64,000 bases of DNA from Ichthyophis bannanicus (GCA_033557465.1 CM066033.1:13827080-13891079), one strand, 5' to 3'; shown: positions 31,310 through 41,559, counted from the stretch's first letter. Notes: generated from the letters alone by a model not told the origin. Made by a program: numbers and translations.

Positions 31310-33228
31310 TAGCCACCAGTGAGGCAGTCAGAAAAACCTATAACACCTTTCATCCCTTGCGACTCACTGTGTATTGCTCCGGTGATGTAGAGGCATTGTT
31401 ATGCAGTAATACTCTCCACTTTACCCCATATCGGGTGCACCAGCTTTGTGCTACTCTGCTACGGAGTCACATTCTCATTAAGCCATTCCCTGCAAGTCAC
31501 CCTTTTGGCTACCTACAAAATTTAGTTTCTGTCATTAGTGGAGAGGAAGAAGATAAGATCCCCATTTTTTCTTTTGCAGATAATATTCTGTCTCTTCACG
31601 AAATGCCTGTCAATTCTAAAGTCTGGTTCACTGACGGTTCTGAGACGTCACTATGTTCTGGTTTCAGTGCAGTACAAATATCTCCTTCTGGAGACATTCT
31701 AGATGTATTGCAATATCAGTTGCCGAGTGTTTATAGTGCTCAAGGTGCAGAACTCTGTGCAATTTTGGCAGTCTTACTGCATCAGGAGAGACAGAACATT
31801 ATTATATTCACTGACTCCCAATATGCAGCACAAGTACTGACAGCACTTCACCAGAAATGGTCACAAAGAGGTTTTATCACTTCCTCAGCCAGCTCAATTT
31901 CACATCTTGACGAGATACATCAAATTTATGAGTGTTTAGAGAAACGCAGAATCAACAATCTGTTTCTGTGCTGTGAATGGGTTCCTGGACATACACAGGG
32001 AGACTCTTTCCGCCAGATGGGCAATGCCCTGGCAGATCAGTTAGCCAAAGAAGTAACTAGTAATGCTTCCCTGACTTTACCTGTCACCAGATCACAGATC
32101 TATTTAGTACCTGACCTTGCTGATTATCAGAAAGATGCTGTTTCTCATGAGATAGGAAATTGGGAGAGACTAGGTTGTTCCCAAATTAAGAAAATGTGGG
32201 TACATCCATCAGGAAAACTTTGTATCTGTTATGTGGCACTAAAACGCCTTACAGATCTCATACACGATATCTATCATTCTAGTACTGCAAATGTCTACAG
32301 CATGCTTGAGGACATTTTTTGGTGTCCACACATGAAAAATCGCATTCAGGAACTAGTAGCTAAATGTCCTGTGTGTATCCTGAATTCTCAGCCAGGAGGA
32401 AAACCCATAGCCAAAGGTCATCTCCCGGTTCTAAGTGGTCCTTTTGAATCCTGGTATGTAGATTTTACTGACATGATCCACAGATGTGCTCAGAAGCGGT
32501 ATCTTTTAGTGTGGGTTTGCCCTTGGTCTAAATGGATTGAGGCCTTCCCCTGCAATAGAGAGACTGCTGAAGAAGTAGTAGAGGTTTTGTTAACACAAAT
32601 AAGTCCCAGATTTGGCATTCCTAAAGTCATATATTCTGACAATGGCTCTCACTTTCGTAATGCTCTTGTAACTGCACTCACCCAGCATCTTCCTGTTCAG
32701 TGGAAGTATGTTTCTGTGTATAAACCTACTTCCAATGGTCTTGTTGAACGATGTAATGGCATTTTGAAAACTCAACTCAGAAAGATTTGCGCTTCTGGTC
32801 ACATGACCTGGCTACAAGCATTGCCAATGTGCTTGTTTCAGCTACGTAATAACCCGATCAAGCGATTACATCTGACACCTCATGAAATGGCCACTGGCCG
32901 GCGTATGCGCACAACTAATTTATCGCAGTCCCAGGTTCCGATTCATGATAGTCTTTCTGCTTACCTTGCAGGACTCCGGATTGCGCTTCAAGAAATTGCT
33001 GACCGTGTAGCAGCCACACAGTCTGTGTCCAGTCCATCCTTATTACCTTGTTTCCCTGTAGGGTCCACTGTCTATAAAAGAAATTGTGTTCGTGCATCCT
33101 GGGACTGCCCAACCTTTTCAGGACCCCACGTTGTCACTGCTGCTTCCCCTTTTGCTGCCAGACTGAATGATACTGATACTTGGGGTGCATGTCAGCCATC
33201 TAAAAGCGTCTCCAGCTGTCCCATCTGA
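31277..33228 (+). pseudogene. pol: ERV pol, RNase H and integrase part
   Basis: This continues pol after a single frameshift. RNase H has WFTDGSETS (31624), GAELCAIL, FTDSQYA and GNALADQLAK. Integrase has an HHCC finger (HDIYHSS...CPVC, about 32260-32370) and the D, D, E core in WYVDFTD, YSDNGSHF and NGLVERCNG. The C-terminal part ends at 33228. All core catalytic residues are visible. The 5' frame loss is the only clear defect. Confidence 0.88.
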
Positions 33229-33239
33229 TTAATCAGTTT

Positions 33240-33252
33240 TATTTTCCTACAG
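33240..33252 (+). promoter_or_regulatory. Candidate splice acceptor for env message
   Basis: TTTTCCTACAG, a pyrimidine tract with a terminal AG at 33251-33252, lies 26 bases before the env ATG and just after the pol stop. Confidence 0.5.
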
Positions 33253-33277
33253 AACTCAGTGTTCTCACAACAGTGCT

Positions 33278-35053
33278 ATGTTATTAGTACCAAAGATGAT
33301 CGCTGTCAAGCCTACTCCATGGGCGTCCTTGTGCTTTTTTCTGGGAATCTCTGTCATAATCGTCCTCCTTATTGAGTGTTTACATCCAGATGGACAGCTA
33401 GCTTTGTTTCTTCATGGATGGAACCAGACTAACCAGACGATATCTCGAGCACCCCGAGCTTTACCTGAAGGCTCTCTGAACTTGTGGAAGCAATCAGTAT
33501 TACACATTGTTTCCCTGATGAACATTACAGACTGCATTATTTGTACCCCTTTACCAAAGGGTGTATCATATGCTCCAGTACATGTTTCAAAGGTTCCCTT
33601 AAATGAGTATGCAGGACAGCTTGCTTGTGTAGATAATAATAACTTTTCTGCCAGTTGTTATGAGACTTTTAATTGTTCCCAGACGTGGCATGCAATGAAT
33701 ATGATACATGACCCTTTGCGTGTATATGCTGACCCGAATATGATATTTGATCTATGTTTAATAACAAATGTATCCATTGCTTTTTCAGACAGGTGTAACC
33801 TGTCGTATAATGTTATTAATGGATCCTTTCATTTTGCTAGTAATTCTGTCATGATAAACTGGTATAATCAATCCGGTAATATGGACCCCTCTAATATGAA
33901 ATATGATTGGAGAAATATTACAAGAAACCCGGTAGTGTTTAATGGAGCTGACTTCCGCTGGTATGTGGGAGTTGGTCCCATTTATCACGATGGTTCAGCT
34001 GTGCTGACAACGGGTTCTCAGAATGAATCTCCATATACTTCTTGCTATCTCCCAATGTCCAGTTTCAGGAGGGATCTTACCTCAGCTACCACGGGAAAAT
34101 CTTTTGTTAAGTGGTTTGATGGGCATCATATGAGTCGCATATGGACACCTGCTACAAACCTCTTTGCTGTAATGGGTCATTATTGGTTGTGTGGGGAAAC
34201 TCTGTATCAGGTAATTAACCTCTCCCTATTACCCTGTGCTTTGGTTAAAGTTTCTTCTTCTTCTTTTTCTGTCTTGATACCTCTTAATGTTACCCATCAT
34301 TCTGCTTCTCGCTCCACCCTGCATAGATTAAAACGTAGCTCCTCAGCTTATGCTAGCCCCTGGGATTCCTCTATAGCCGAGGATGATGCCATTCAGGCCT
34401 CATTTGAGTATATCAATTCCACTTATCCCATGACTAAAACTCGTTTGGATGCCCTTAGCGCAACGGCCTGGATTCCCTTTGCCACCCCCGCCCTTACTGC
34501 TGAGCTTGGTATGGCTGTACGCCGTTTGCAATGTTTGTTGCATATTCAAATGAAAGCTGTTACTGAATCCATATCACGCCTAGCCGAGTCCCTTGAACAA
34601 AATACACAAATGACTCTGCAGAATAGGCAAGCTTTGGATTTGCTTTTGGCCGCTGAAGGCGGAACATGCACTTTCATTAATGCTACGAACTGTTGTACTG
34701 TAATCGCTAACCACACGGTGTTTGTGTTAGATGCCATGAATAAGATAAAGCATCTCTCTGATTTGCATATTGATGATTTTAAAGGGGGACTTCAACTTAA
34801 TAATATTTGGGGTAGTATTGCTTCATGGTTTGCTAGTTTAGGTGTAGGACTTAAAGCCTTCTTTATTACGCTTTTAAGTATAGCTTGTTTTGCAATCATT
34901 GCTTGTTGTACCTTATCCATTTTACTTGCCTGTTGTAAACGAATGATATCGCAAAGCACTAAAACCATGTATATTGTGTCAAGGGAACAGTACCAACGAT
35001 TGCCTTTGAATGATCCATCTTTGTCTCAAATGGTTGTTATTCACGCCCCTTAG
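33278..35053 (+). CDS. env: ERV envelope glycoprotein, open frame
   Basis: An unbroken 591-codon frame. There is an N-terminal hydrophobic segment at about 15-34 (signal or anchor). The surface subunit is rich in N-x-S/T sites, with a CIIC at 86-89 that could be the CxxC of gammaretroviral surface subunits. A basic RLKR at about 350-353 is a possible furin site. The transmembrane subunit has the LQNRQALDLLL region at about 447 and a C-x7-CC motif at 464-473, one residue longer than the usual C-x6-CC. A membrane span lies at about 517-553 and the tail is short. Residues just after RLKR are polar, so a fusion peptide is not obvious. It is the only intact ERV gene here. Confidence 0.88.
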   Translation: MLLVPKMIAVKPTPWASLCFFLGISVIIVLLIECLHPDGQLALFLHGWNQTNQTISRAPRALPEGSLNLWKQSVLHIVSLMNITDCIICTPLPKGVSYAPVHVSKVPLNEYAGQLACVDNNNFSASCYETFNCSQTWHAMNMIHDPLRVYADPNMIFDLCLITNVSIAFSDRCNLSYNVINGSFHFASNSVMINWYNQSGNMDPSNMKYDWRNITRNPVVFNGADFRWYVGVGPIYHDGSAVLTTGSQNESPYTSCYLPMSSFRRDLTSATTGKSFVKWFDGHHMSRIWTPATNLFAVMGHYWLCGETLYQVINLSLLPCALVKVSSSSFSVLIPLNVTHHSASRSTLHRLKRSSSAYASPWDSSIAEDDAIQASFEYINSTYPMTKTRLDALSATAWIPFATPALTAELGMAVRRLQCLLHIQMKAVTESISRLAESLEQNTQMTLQNRQALDLLLAAEGGTCTFINATNCCTVIANHTVFVLDAMNKIKHLSDLHIDDFKGGLQLNNIWGSIASWFASLGVGLKAFFITLLSIACFAIIACCTLSILLACCKRMISQSTKTMYIVSREQYQRLPLNDPSLSQMVVIHAP

Positions 35054-35111
35054 TGGGATTATTTTAATTATCCCCCCAACAAAAAAAAAAAAAAGAAAAA
35101 AAAGTGGCGAA

Positions 35112-35854
35112 TGTAGGGAAATCTGACTTAAAGTCTGCCTTGGGTCTGCTTATATATGTATATATTGGCTTTATATGACTGAACTCTTGCCTGGTGAAAC
35201 TACACAGGAGGATGGATGGCACAGAAGACAAGAAGACAGACAAGAAGACAATAGCTATATGAGAGTATATGCTTGCCATAAGAATATGGATGCGGCCTGT
35301 TATGGAGAATTCTGGGTAACCATATTCTGGATAGGAGTGTGCAGAATATTGGGCCTAACAAGAAAGTACAGGTCAAGCAAAGAATTCAAACTGATGAGCA
35401 CAGCATAATCTCTGCCTGATTTCAAATAGTGCCAAGAAGAAGGAAAAATACAGGAAGGGTCAAAGGTCACAGACCATGCATAGATAATTAGACCTAAAAG
35501 CATTTCCAGATGTATAGAGGTCATAGGCCATGTATAAATAAGCAGGTCTAAGTGCAGGTACAAATGTACAAATGTAAATAGATTCTCCCCTGGGAAAAGT
35601 GACACCTAAGTAGTGATAATGGATTCACTGAGGCTAATGTAGAGCAAACATTTGAGATGTATATAAGGTGGTTATTTTGGAGGAAGGGTGGGCAGTATTT
35701 TCTTCCCTTTCACAGAGAAGGAAGTACTGTCTGCCATTTCTATAGACGGGCTTTTGCTGTTCTGTATGACACTGCTATTTTGTTATGCTGAAATAAAAGT
35801 TCTTATAGCAACTGCCGTCTAAGTAATTCTTTGATTGGTGATATTTGGGCAACC
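35112..35854 (+). repeat. ERV 3' LTR
   Basis: It starts TGTAGGGAAATC after an A-rich purine tract (35085-35105). It matches the 5' LTR with scattered small differences but stops at GGGCAACC, about 22 bases short of CTACA. DIRS sequence (GACGAAGGCCACC) follows at once. Confidence 0.85.
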
Positions 35855-35855
35855 G

Positions 35856-35882
35856 ACGAAGGCCACCGGTTCTTTTGGGTAT
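35856..35882 (-). pseudogene. DIRS C RT sliver between ERV and solo LTR
   Basis: The minus strand reads IPKRTGGLR, which links YFL at 37401 to RPILDL at 26123. It shows that both the ERV and the solo LTR landed within about 27 bases of each other. Confidence 0.8.
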
Positions 35883-36890
35883 TGTCACAAGGTAAACCCA
35901 GGGGACCCAGAAGAAATGGAGATTAACGGAGAAAATCAGGCAGAACCTGATGAGGTAAACAAAAACATGTCAAATAGTTGCTATGAGCGACCACCGCACA
36001 CGTGGGAAAAGGGTAAAAAGACACACCCAGCCAGCATGAGAATGGAGGTTGATTTACCTGATAGGGATCAGCTGAGAAGGGGTGGAACCCGGGGACAGAT
36101 ACATAAGGCACACTCACAAGCAGTGAGGGAGAGTGAGCACGGACAGAGGTGGAAGCGACAACCTCAGTCGTGGGAACGGAGGGAAAGAGAAAGAAACACT
36201 ATAAGCCAATCTCATCTCCAGGACCAAAGTTGGTGGAAGGAAGGAAATGAGAGAGAGTGTCAGCAACCTATACCAGAGGACAGCTTGAATGAGTCTCAGG
36301 ACTATGTGAGTAGGTGTGGAGATCAGCTGTTGAACACAGAGTGTGTGTGTGAAAGCCAGAAGAGAAGAGGGAGGAATCCTGTTGCAGGAAGCAAGGCATT
36401 CAAAGTGGAACAGGACTGTTTTACACCCGAATGGGCTAAGTCCAGGATTAATAGAAGAAGCCAGCCTAGAGCAGAGATAAAGGGAAAAGGAAACAACTTC
36501 TTTCCTTGTACGGGCAGTTACAAGAGAAAGGAAGGTCTCTTACCTTATAATTCTGCTAGCAGCTTTAAATGCTCAGACTTCTCTGGAGTGCCGTTGTCAG
36601 CACTGAAAACTCCCACAGCTGTATCAGAGGAATTAGCCTTTAACCCATTCAAGGCAGGACTCAAGCTGTTGGACTCTAATACCAGTGTTTATGGGCAGTT
36701 ACCTCATAGCTTTACACAGGAGGAGTGCTCTTACAAGCCATTATCCAGAGTATACGGTAATACCCAGCAGTGTTTTAGCCTAGAGCCAGGAAGCAGTCAC
36801 GTAGCTGACGTGATTAACCAGAGTGAGCTCGGCAGGGACAGCTGCTACAGAAAACGTATGTACAAATGGTTATCCTTTAATGCCATATGA
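35883..36890 (+). CDS. LTR-embedded ORF in the solo LTR
   Basis: A frame open from the first base of the LTR, and for 48 bases upstream in the ERV LTR and DIRS, to 36890. It gives about 335 residues rich in Ser, Arg, Glu and Gln, with no domain I recognise. An in-LTR ATG lies at 35916 (MEINGENQAEPDEVN). Shortly after the stop another frame reads PYDISNVPDNTEPMECSL and ends with an acidic TTEEEEFSLR (to about 36970). This resembles the end of the Gypsy LTR frame (ESMDCSL), so the original C-terminus was probably longer. Confidence 0.55.
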   Translation, partial: CHKVNPGDPEEMEINGENQAEPDEVNKNMSNSCYERPPHTWEKGKKTHPASMRMEVDLPDRDQLRRGGTRGQIHKAHSQAVRESEHGQRWKRQPQSWERRERERNTISQSHLQDQSWWKEGNERECQQPIPEDSLNESQDYVSRCGDQLLNTECVCESQKRRGRNPVAGSKAFKVEQDCFTPEWAKSRINRRSQPRAEIKGKGNNFFPCTGSYKRKEGLLPYNSASSFKCSDFSGVPLSALKTPTAVSEELAFNPFKAGLKLLDSNTSVYGQLPHSFTQEECSYKPLSRVYGNTQQCFSLEPGSSHVADVINQSELGRDSCYRKRMYKWLSFNAI

Positions 36891-37400
36891 TATTTCTAAT
36901 GTACCAGATAACACTGAACCAATGGAATGCTCTTTAGTGACAACTGAAGAAGAAGAGTTTTCACTGAGATAAGAAAATACATGTACAAGGAAGGTTTAAA
37001 CAGCAACTCAGTAACTGGCAGAAGTTGCTTGGTTTAAAGTGAACCCTGATTGATTTATAACAGCAAAAAGAAAAGGATTAAGTGCTCATGAAGAGAACTG
37101 TTTTCTTTTGTTAAAAAGTTAAAGCTGAGGGAAAGCACTTTTTGTTCAATGTTTGCTTCTGTTATTTGCCAGAGTGGCTTTTGATTATTTTTGTTCTTCA
37201 AGAAAAGGAATACCTCATTGGACGGGGAATAAAGCCCTTGATTTAAAGTGTGAACTGTGTGTTTGAGTGATTACAAGAAGACGGTACAACTACCACCCAC
37301 AGAGGGCCAGGCAGGGCTATCTATAACATATAGAGAGCCAAGAAAAGGTGTTAAGCTGTAATACCAGTCTCCACCGGAGGGGCCCGATGAGGGTGTGACA
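35883..37400 (+). mobile_element. Solo LTR of a Gypsy-type element, 1518 bp
   Basis: It begins TGTCACA and ends TGTGACA, a perfect 7-bp inverted pair. GTAT flanks it at 35879-35882 and 37401-37404 as a 4-bp target duplication. The DIRS RT reading YFLIPKRTGGLR is restored when it is removed. It holds a long open frame and an AATAAA near 37229. Size, 4-bp duplication and coding LTR resemble the full Gypsy element at 54239-61357, but the DNA is clearly diverged. Confidence 0.83.
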
Positions 37401-37721
37401 GTATTAGGAAATACCTGGAGTAGAAGCCATAACCCTGGAAGTGAGGAGGCACAGGCTCCACCGCCCCGTCCACCAACAGACTTTGCAACTCCTGAAGGAG
37501 AAGGTCTGTATGCAGGGGAGGCCTCAGGGGCTCCCCTGGAAAGTAAGGGGGGGGGGCAGTTGGTGAAAATGCAGTGCATAGCCCTTCTGAATGATGTCCA
37601 ACACCCAACTGTCCTTGGTTATTAGGGGCCACTGGTGGGCAAACAGGGCTAGGCGGCCTCCTGTGCAGGGCTGGACGAGCAGGGACGGAATGGCTACACT
37701 CAAGGAGTCAAAAAAAACCAT
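37401..37721 (-). pseudogene. DIRS copy C reverse transcriptase, N-terminal part
   Basis: The minus strand (37632-37401) reads LLLQELQSLLVDGAVEPVP, then FQGYGFYSRYFL, matching the lead-in of the copy A RT (EVPSQQQGTGFCSPYFLIP). It breaks at the solo LTR. The region 37524-37721 in another frame encodes APNNQGQL-type linker sequence between gag and RT. Confidence 0.8.
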
Positions 37722-37879
37722 CCTGCTGGAAGCTTGGGGGCCCTCTGCCTACGGGGCCCACCCTGGCCCTTGGCTTGCTGACCCTGGGGGGCAGCTTGGG
37801 CAGCCTGATATTGAGGGTACTGTTTGTAGGCAGTGCCCTTCCTCGGCTAAAAGGACTTTTTACCTGAGCCCTTCTTTTT

Positions 37880-39615
37880 GTGAGAAGGGGCAGAGGTCTT
37901 CCTCTACAGCCTTGTCCGGGTGAGGTGCTCGGTCTCGAGCTGTGCGGCCTTCTCGGTCACGGGTTTGCCAAAATGGTTTTCACCTCGGCAAGGGACATCG
38001 ACCAACTTGTCCTGAACCCATGGCTCGAGGTCCGATGACTGCAGCCATGCCTGGCGTTGAGCCACGATGCCGGATGTTGCGACTCGGGCCGAAGCCTCAA
38101 AGCCATCGTAGGCGGCGCGGGACAGGAACTTGGAGCATTCCTGAATCCCCGAGGACAAGGTCTTGAATCTCCGCAAGGGTTCCCCGGAGAGACCAGCAGA
38201 GAACCCGGTCAACTCCTTGGCCAGGTCCGCAAGTACATGCCCATGTACAGCTGGTAAGACTGGACACGGCAAGCAAGCATCGAGCCCTGAAAGCACTTTC
38301 TACCGATGCCATCGAGGTTCTGGGCCTCCCTGCCGGGGGGCACCGCAGAGTGCATCTTCTGACTTTTCAGACGATGCATGGCCGATTCCACAACCATGGA
38401 ATGGTGTGGTAGCTGTGCCTTCTGAAACCCAGGGCTCTTACGGAGGCGATAGATGGAATCGACCCACTTGCTCAGAACCAGCACCAAGGCCAGAGCCTCC
38501 CACATCCGGAAGAGGAGCCGTTCCAGCATCGGAGGAACCGGGACAGTAAAGGCCTCTTTCGGAGGAGAGTCATACTGTAGAGCATCGAGCTCTTCGGCTC
38601 GAGGCTCTTCCTCGGGGTCGGCCGGGATAGCCAAGGCAGCGGCCATATCCCGGAAAAACTCCGAGAACCTAGTCTCCTCCGGAGGGGATCTACTCCGGGG
38701 CTCAGACTGCGGTGAGTCCGATGGAACGCACCGAGTCTTGAAGGTGTCGGGAGACTCCTCGTCTTCCGTCTCCCAGGCGGACTCGTCCGATGAAGAGTCA
38801 GGGTCCGACTCCGCGGGGCCCCTGTGCACCCGCCCCGACGCCGGAGGCACCGGCGTCGAGACCCTCGGTCCCAAGCGGGAGGTCGAGGGAGACCTCGACC
38901 GAGGACGATTTCGAGCCCCGAGGGACTAGAGTATCAGCTCGGTCTCTGGGGTCGACTTCGAAGTCAATGTCCCGGTGGTCGGGGCAGATGCGCCAGACAC
39001 GCTGGCCATCAGTGCCCGCTGCTGTTCCATGAAGGCAGACAGTCTGCACTCCAAGGCTGTCATCCTGAGACTCAGCTCGGGTGACGCAGCAGCCACCGAC
39101 TCGGGCCCTGGCGGCGCCGGGCCCAACGTCGGCTCTCTGGGAGGAGAGTCCACGAGGACTACAGGGCTTACGTGTCCAGCAGACTCCGGCTCCACGTGAG
39201 GGACTTTGGCAGGCTTCTCTTGGTCCACAGGCCCGGGACGGCGGTCGGGGGTCTTAGACCTGGCCCTCAAGGGACCAGAGACCTCCTCCGATGCCGCCCT
39301 CGTGAGCGGCTCCTTTCTCTTATGTTCCCAGTCGGGGGACCCCCTGTCCGAGGAGCTTCGATGCCGCTCGGGATCGGAATCCCGAGATGTCGAGGCCTCA
39401 GACGAGGTACGGGCCTGGGCGGAGGCCGAGTCTGAGAAAAGCCTTTCTTTCTGCTGCTGACGACTTCGAAGCGCCTTGGAAGACATTTTTCCACATGGCC
39501 CACACGTTTGAGAACTGTGGTCCGGGCCCAGGCACCGAAGGCAGCAGTCGTGTGTGTCGGTGAGAGACATAAGTTTCTTACACCGATCACAAATTTTAAA
39601 ACTGCTGGAAGCCAT
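37880..39615 (-). pseudogene. DIRS copy C gag-like ORF (frameshifted)
   Basis: The start codon at 39615 gives MASSSFKICDRCKKLMSLTDTHD. The Cys/His cluster (CDRC...CLRCLGPDH...CGPC) matches copy A. A Ser/Arg/Pro-rich middle follows. The frame changes near 38900 and gives PPEETRFSEFFRDMAAAL, LPHHSMVVESAM and PPGREAQNLDGIGRKCF. After another shift it gives DLEPWVQDKLVDVPCRGENHFGK. It provides the uninterrupted model for the CR1-split gag of copy A. Confidence 0.82.
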
Positions 39616-39864
39616 CGGGGGAAAAAGAGACCCTGCGAGGTCAAAGGACCGGCCTTCCAGGGAAAAGAAAAAAGTGGCGGGAACGCCAGCTACTAAGGGC
39701 AAAAACCGAAAAAGAGAAAACAGATTCGATACCGGTGTACCGAACACGGCAGGAGGGGAACCAGCGTCGAACCGGAGGAAAAAAGTGCGAATAACGCTAG
39801 AAAAAAATCTTCTTTTCACTGGGAAAACAGGACACACGTCCTATGGGCTTCACGGAAAAAAAGA

Positions 39865-40023
39865 GACTGAGGTAAGATGGCACCTTTAGGCGGGAAGGGA
39901 ACTGCGCATGTGTGCCAGCATTCCCAAAGGCTTTCATAGAAAGCTGGGGCAATGCTCTGCTGGGGCTTCATCGGCGCCGATGACACCCATATGTGAGGAC
40001 TGACTTCCTGCTTGGTCCTGGAG
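39865..40023. repeat. Right inverted terminal repeat of DIRS C
   Basis: The inverse of 13736-13915. It ends in CATATGTGAGGACTGACTTCC and TGGTCCTGGAGAA. Recombinase sequence of DIRS B' begins directly at 40024. Confidence 0.87.
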
Positions 40024-40172
40024 AATATCCAATACTGGCAAGAAGACAGATAGATTCATATGAAATAGCAAACTACCTTTGGCAAACAGGACGGAACGGG
40101 ACACAGCACCACTTTTTCCCTAGAGAAAGTCAGAAAACAGTTCCTGATAGGACAAGGCCTGCAACTCTGAGT
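40024..40172 (-). pseudogene. DIRS B' tyrosine recombinase, middle part
   Basis: The minus strand reads SELQALSYQELF, then a VVLCPVPSCLPKVV-type block, then FHMNLSVFLPV, in slipping frames. This is the region just upstream of RRVLRRYL at 13700 in DIRS recombinases. It pairs with 13330-13735 across DIRS C. The catalytic arginine segment just upstream is lost at the repeat beginning 40173. Confidence 0.75.
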
Positions 40173-40422
40173 TACATAAGAACATAAGATATGCCATACT
40201 GGGTCAGACCAAGGTCCATCAAGCCCCGTATTCTGTTTCCAACAGTGGCCAATCTAGGTCATACGTATCTAGCAGTTTCCCCAAAAGACACAGGTTCCAC
40301 AATGCTTGTACTGGGTCAAGCATTGATATCCTAGGTCCCTTCTTAATAATGGTTTATGGACCTTTCCTCCAGGAACTTGTCCAAACCTTTTTTAAACCCG
40401 GCTGTTAGTGTAGCTGGGTTTC
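40173..40422. repeat. Dispersed repeat, family not named
   Basis: It starts ACATAAGAACATAAGATATGCC and includes TGGGTCAGACCAAGGTCCATC and CAACAGTGGCCAAT. This resembles a dispersed repeat I recall from several tetrapod genomes. Only one copy is in this window. It separates B' recombinase remains from a gag remnant. Confidence 0.5.
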
Positions 40423-40886
40423 CTAAATCCCGACGAAGGGGATTAGCAATCCTCTAAAACTTTGAACTCCAGAGGAAAACCTTCCTCTTTGAAAGCCTCC
40501 CAAATGGGAGATACGAAAACGCCTGAAATCCTGAGGTTGACCCCACGAAAGTAACAGAGTCCGGCCCTGCTTCGGCTTATCTTCCGGCAAGCGACCCCCT
40601 TTTGATTCCCCCAAATCTTTGATCAGCTTGTCAAGATCCTCTCCAAACAAGAACTGCCCCTTAAAAGGAAGTTTGCTAAGACGCGACCTTGGAGGAACTG
40701 TCCGCTGCACAATTTCTTAGCCAGAGATAGCGGCGTGCTGCTACCAAGGAAGCCATGCTATTCGCCAAACCTCTAATAAGACCATAGTGGACACTGGCTA
40801 AATAAGCTGAACCTAACTCTAGCCTTGTCACATCCGCTAACTGCTCCTGAGTTTGTTGTGCAAATGCTGCGACCAGCAAAGACATG

Positions 40887-41108
40887 CTCTCGCTACCCAA
40901 GCCCCACAAATAGACGCTTGTAGAGGCAGAGCATTAACCTCAAAAGCTTGCTTCAATAAGGCGTCCACCTTCCAATCCTGTGCGTCCTTCAAAGCCGCTC
41001 TCGCTACCCAAGCCCCACAAATAGACGCTTGTAGAGACAAAGAATTAACCTCAAAAGCTTGCTTCAATAAGGTGTCCACCTTCCGATCCTGTGCGTCCTT
41101 CAAAGCCG
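40887..41108. repeat. Tandem duplication, two 111-bp units
   Basis: Units 40887-40997 and 40998-41108 are direct copies, each 37 codons and in frame on the minus strand (ALKDAQD.KVD.LLKQAFEVN). They differ at about five bases. Confidence 0.85.
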
Positions 41109-41559
41109 CACTGCCTTCAACCGGAATGGTAGTCTTCTTCGTGAGCACTGAAACTGCTGCATCTATACGCGGAGAACGAAACACCTCACGTTCCTAATCA
41201 GCCAAGGGATAGAGACGATTCATAGACCTCATACCTCGCAATCCTACCTCCAGCAAATCTCATTCATCCTGAATCATCTGCTTAACCAAACGGTGAACTG
41301 GAAAAACAGCCTGTGACTTCCGTATAGCTTGAATGAGAGGATCCTCCAACCCCTCATCCTCTGCTGGTACCACAGAGGAAAGGTTGAGAGCCTGAAGCGA
41401 CTCCGTAATGAGCGCTGTCAGCTCCTCTCTCCGAAAGACCCGGATAATCCTCACCTGATCTTCAGGTTCTTGAATCTCACCTTCCTCTGGTTCCTCCATT
41501 CTGGCTTCCGGCTCCATATCGAAGTCCTCTCTTTCTGGCCAGTCCAACCCAAGCATCTG

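Larger units (their letters stand above)
26124..35855 (+). mobile_element. Endogenous retrovirus, gammaretrovirus-like, near-complete provirus
   Basis: A 9.7-kb provirus with two LTRs (26124-26886 and 35112-35854), a primer-binding site, gag, pro-pol and env in that order. It sits in the RT of DIRS C. The flanks carry GTCG and GACG, a probable 4-bp duplication with one change, and the DIRS reading GGLR/PILDL resumes across it. The LTRs differ by only a handful of small changes over about 740 bp, so the insertion is fairly recent. Gag has several frameshifts and pol has one. Env is open. Confidence 0.9.
13736..40023 (-). mobile_element. DIRS copy C (family 1), complete, carrying four secondary insertions
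   Basis: The left end (13736-13915) and right end (about 39865-40023) are inverted copies of each other. An internal complementary region lies at 14001-14100. Between them on the minus strand are gag (39615-37900), RT (37640-37401, then 26123-24976), RNase H (to 24396 and 15668-15250) and recombinase (15250-14181). Four insertions separate the pieces: solo LTR 35883-37400, ERV 26124-35855, L2 24432-24975 and Tx1 15668-24395. The amino-acid reading resumes across each junction. Removing them leaves about 5.8 kb, close to copy A without its CR1. Confidence 0.88.

Noticed and set aside
40887..41108. CRISPR-like direct repeat
   Set aside because: There are only two adjacent units without spacers inside a retroelement gag, in a eukaryotic genome.
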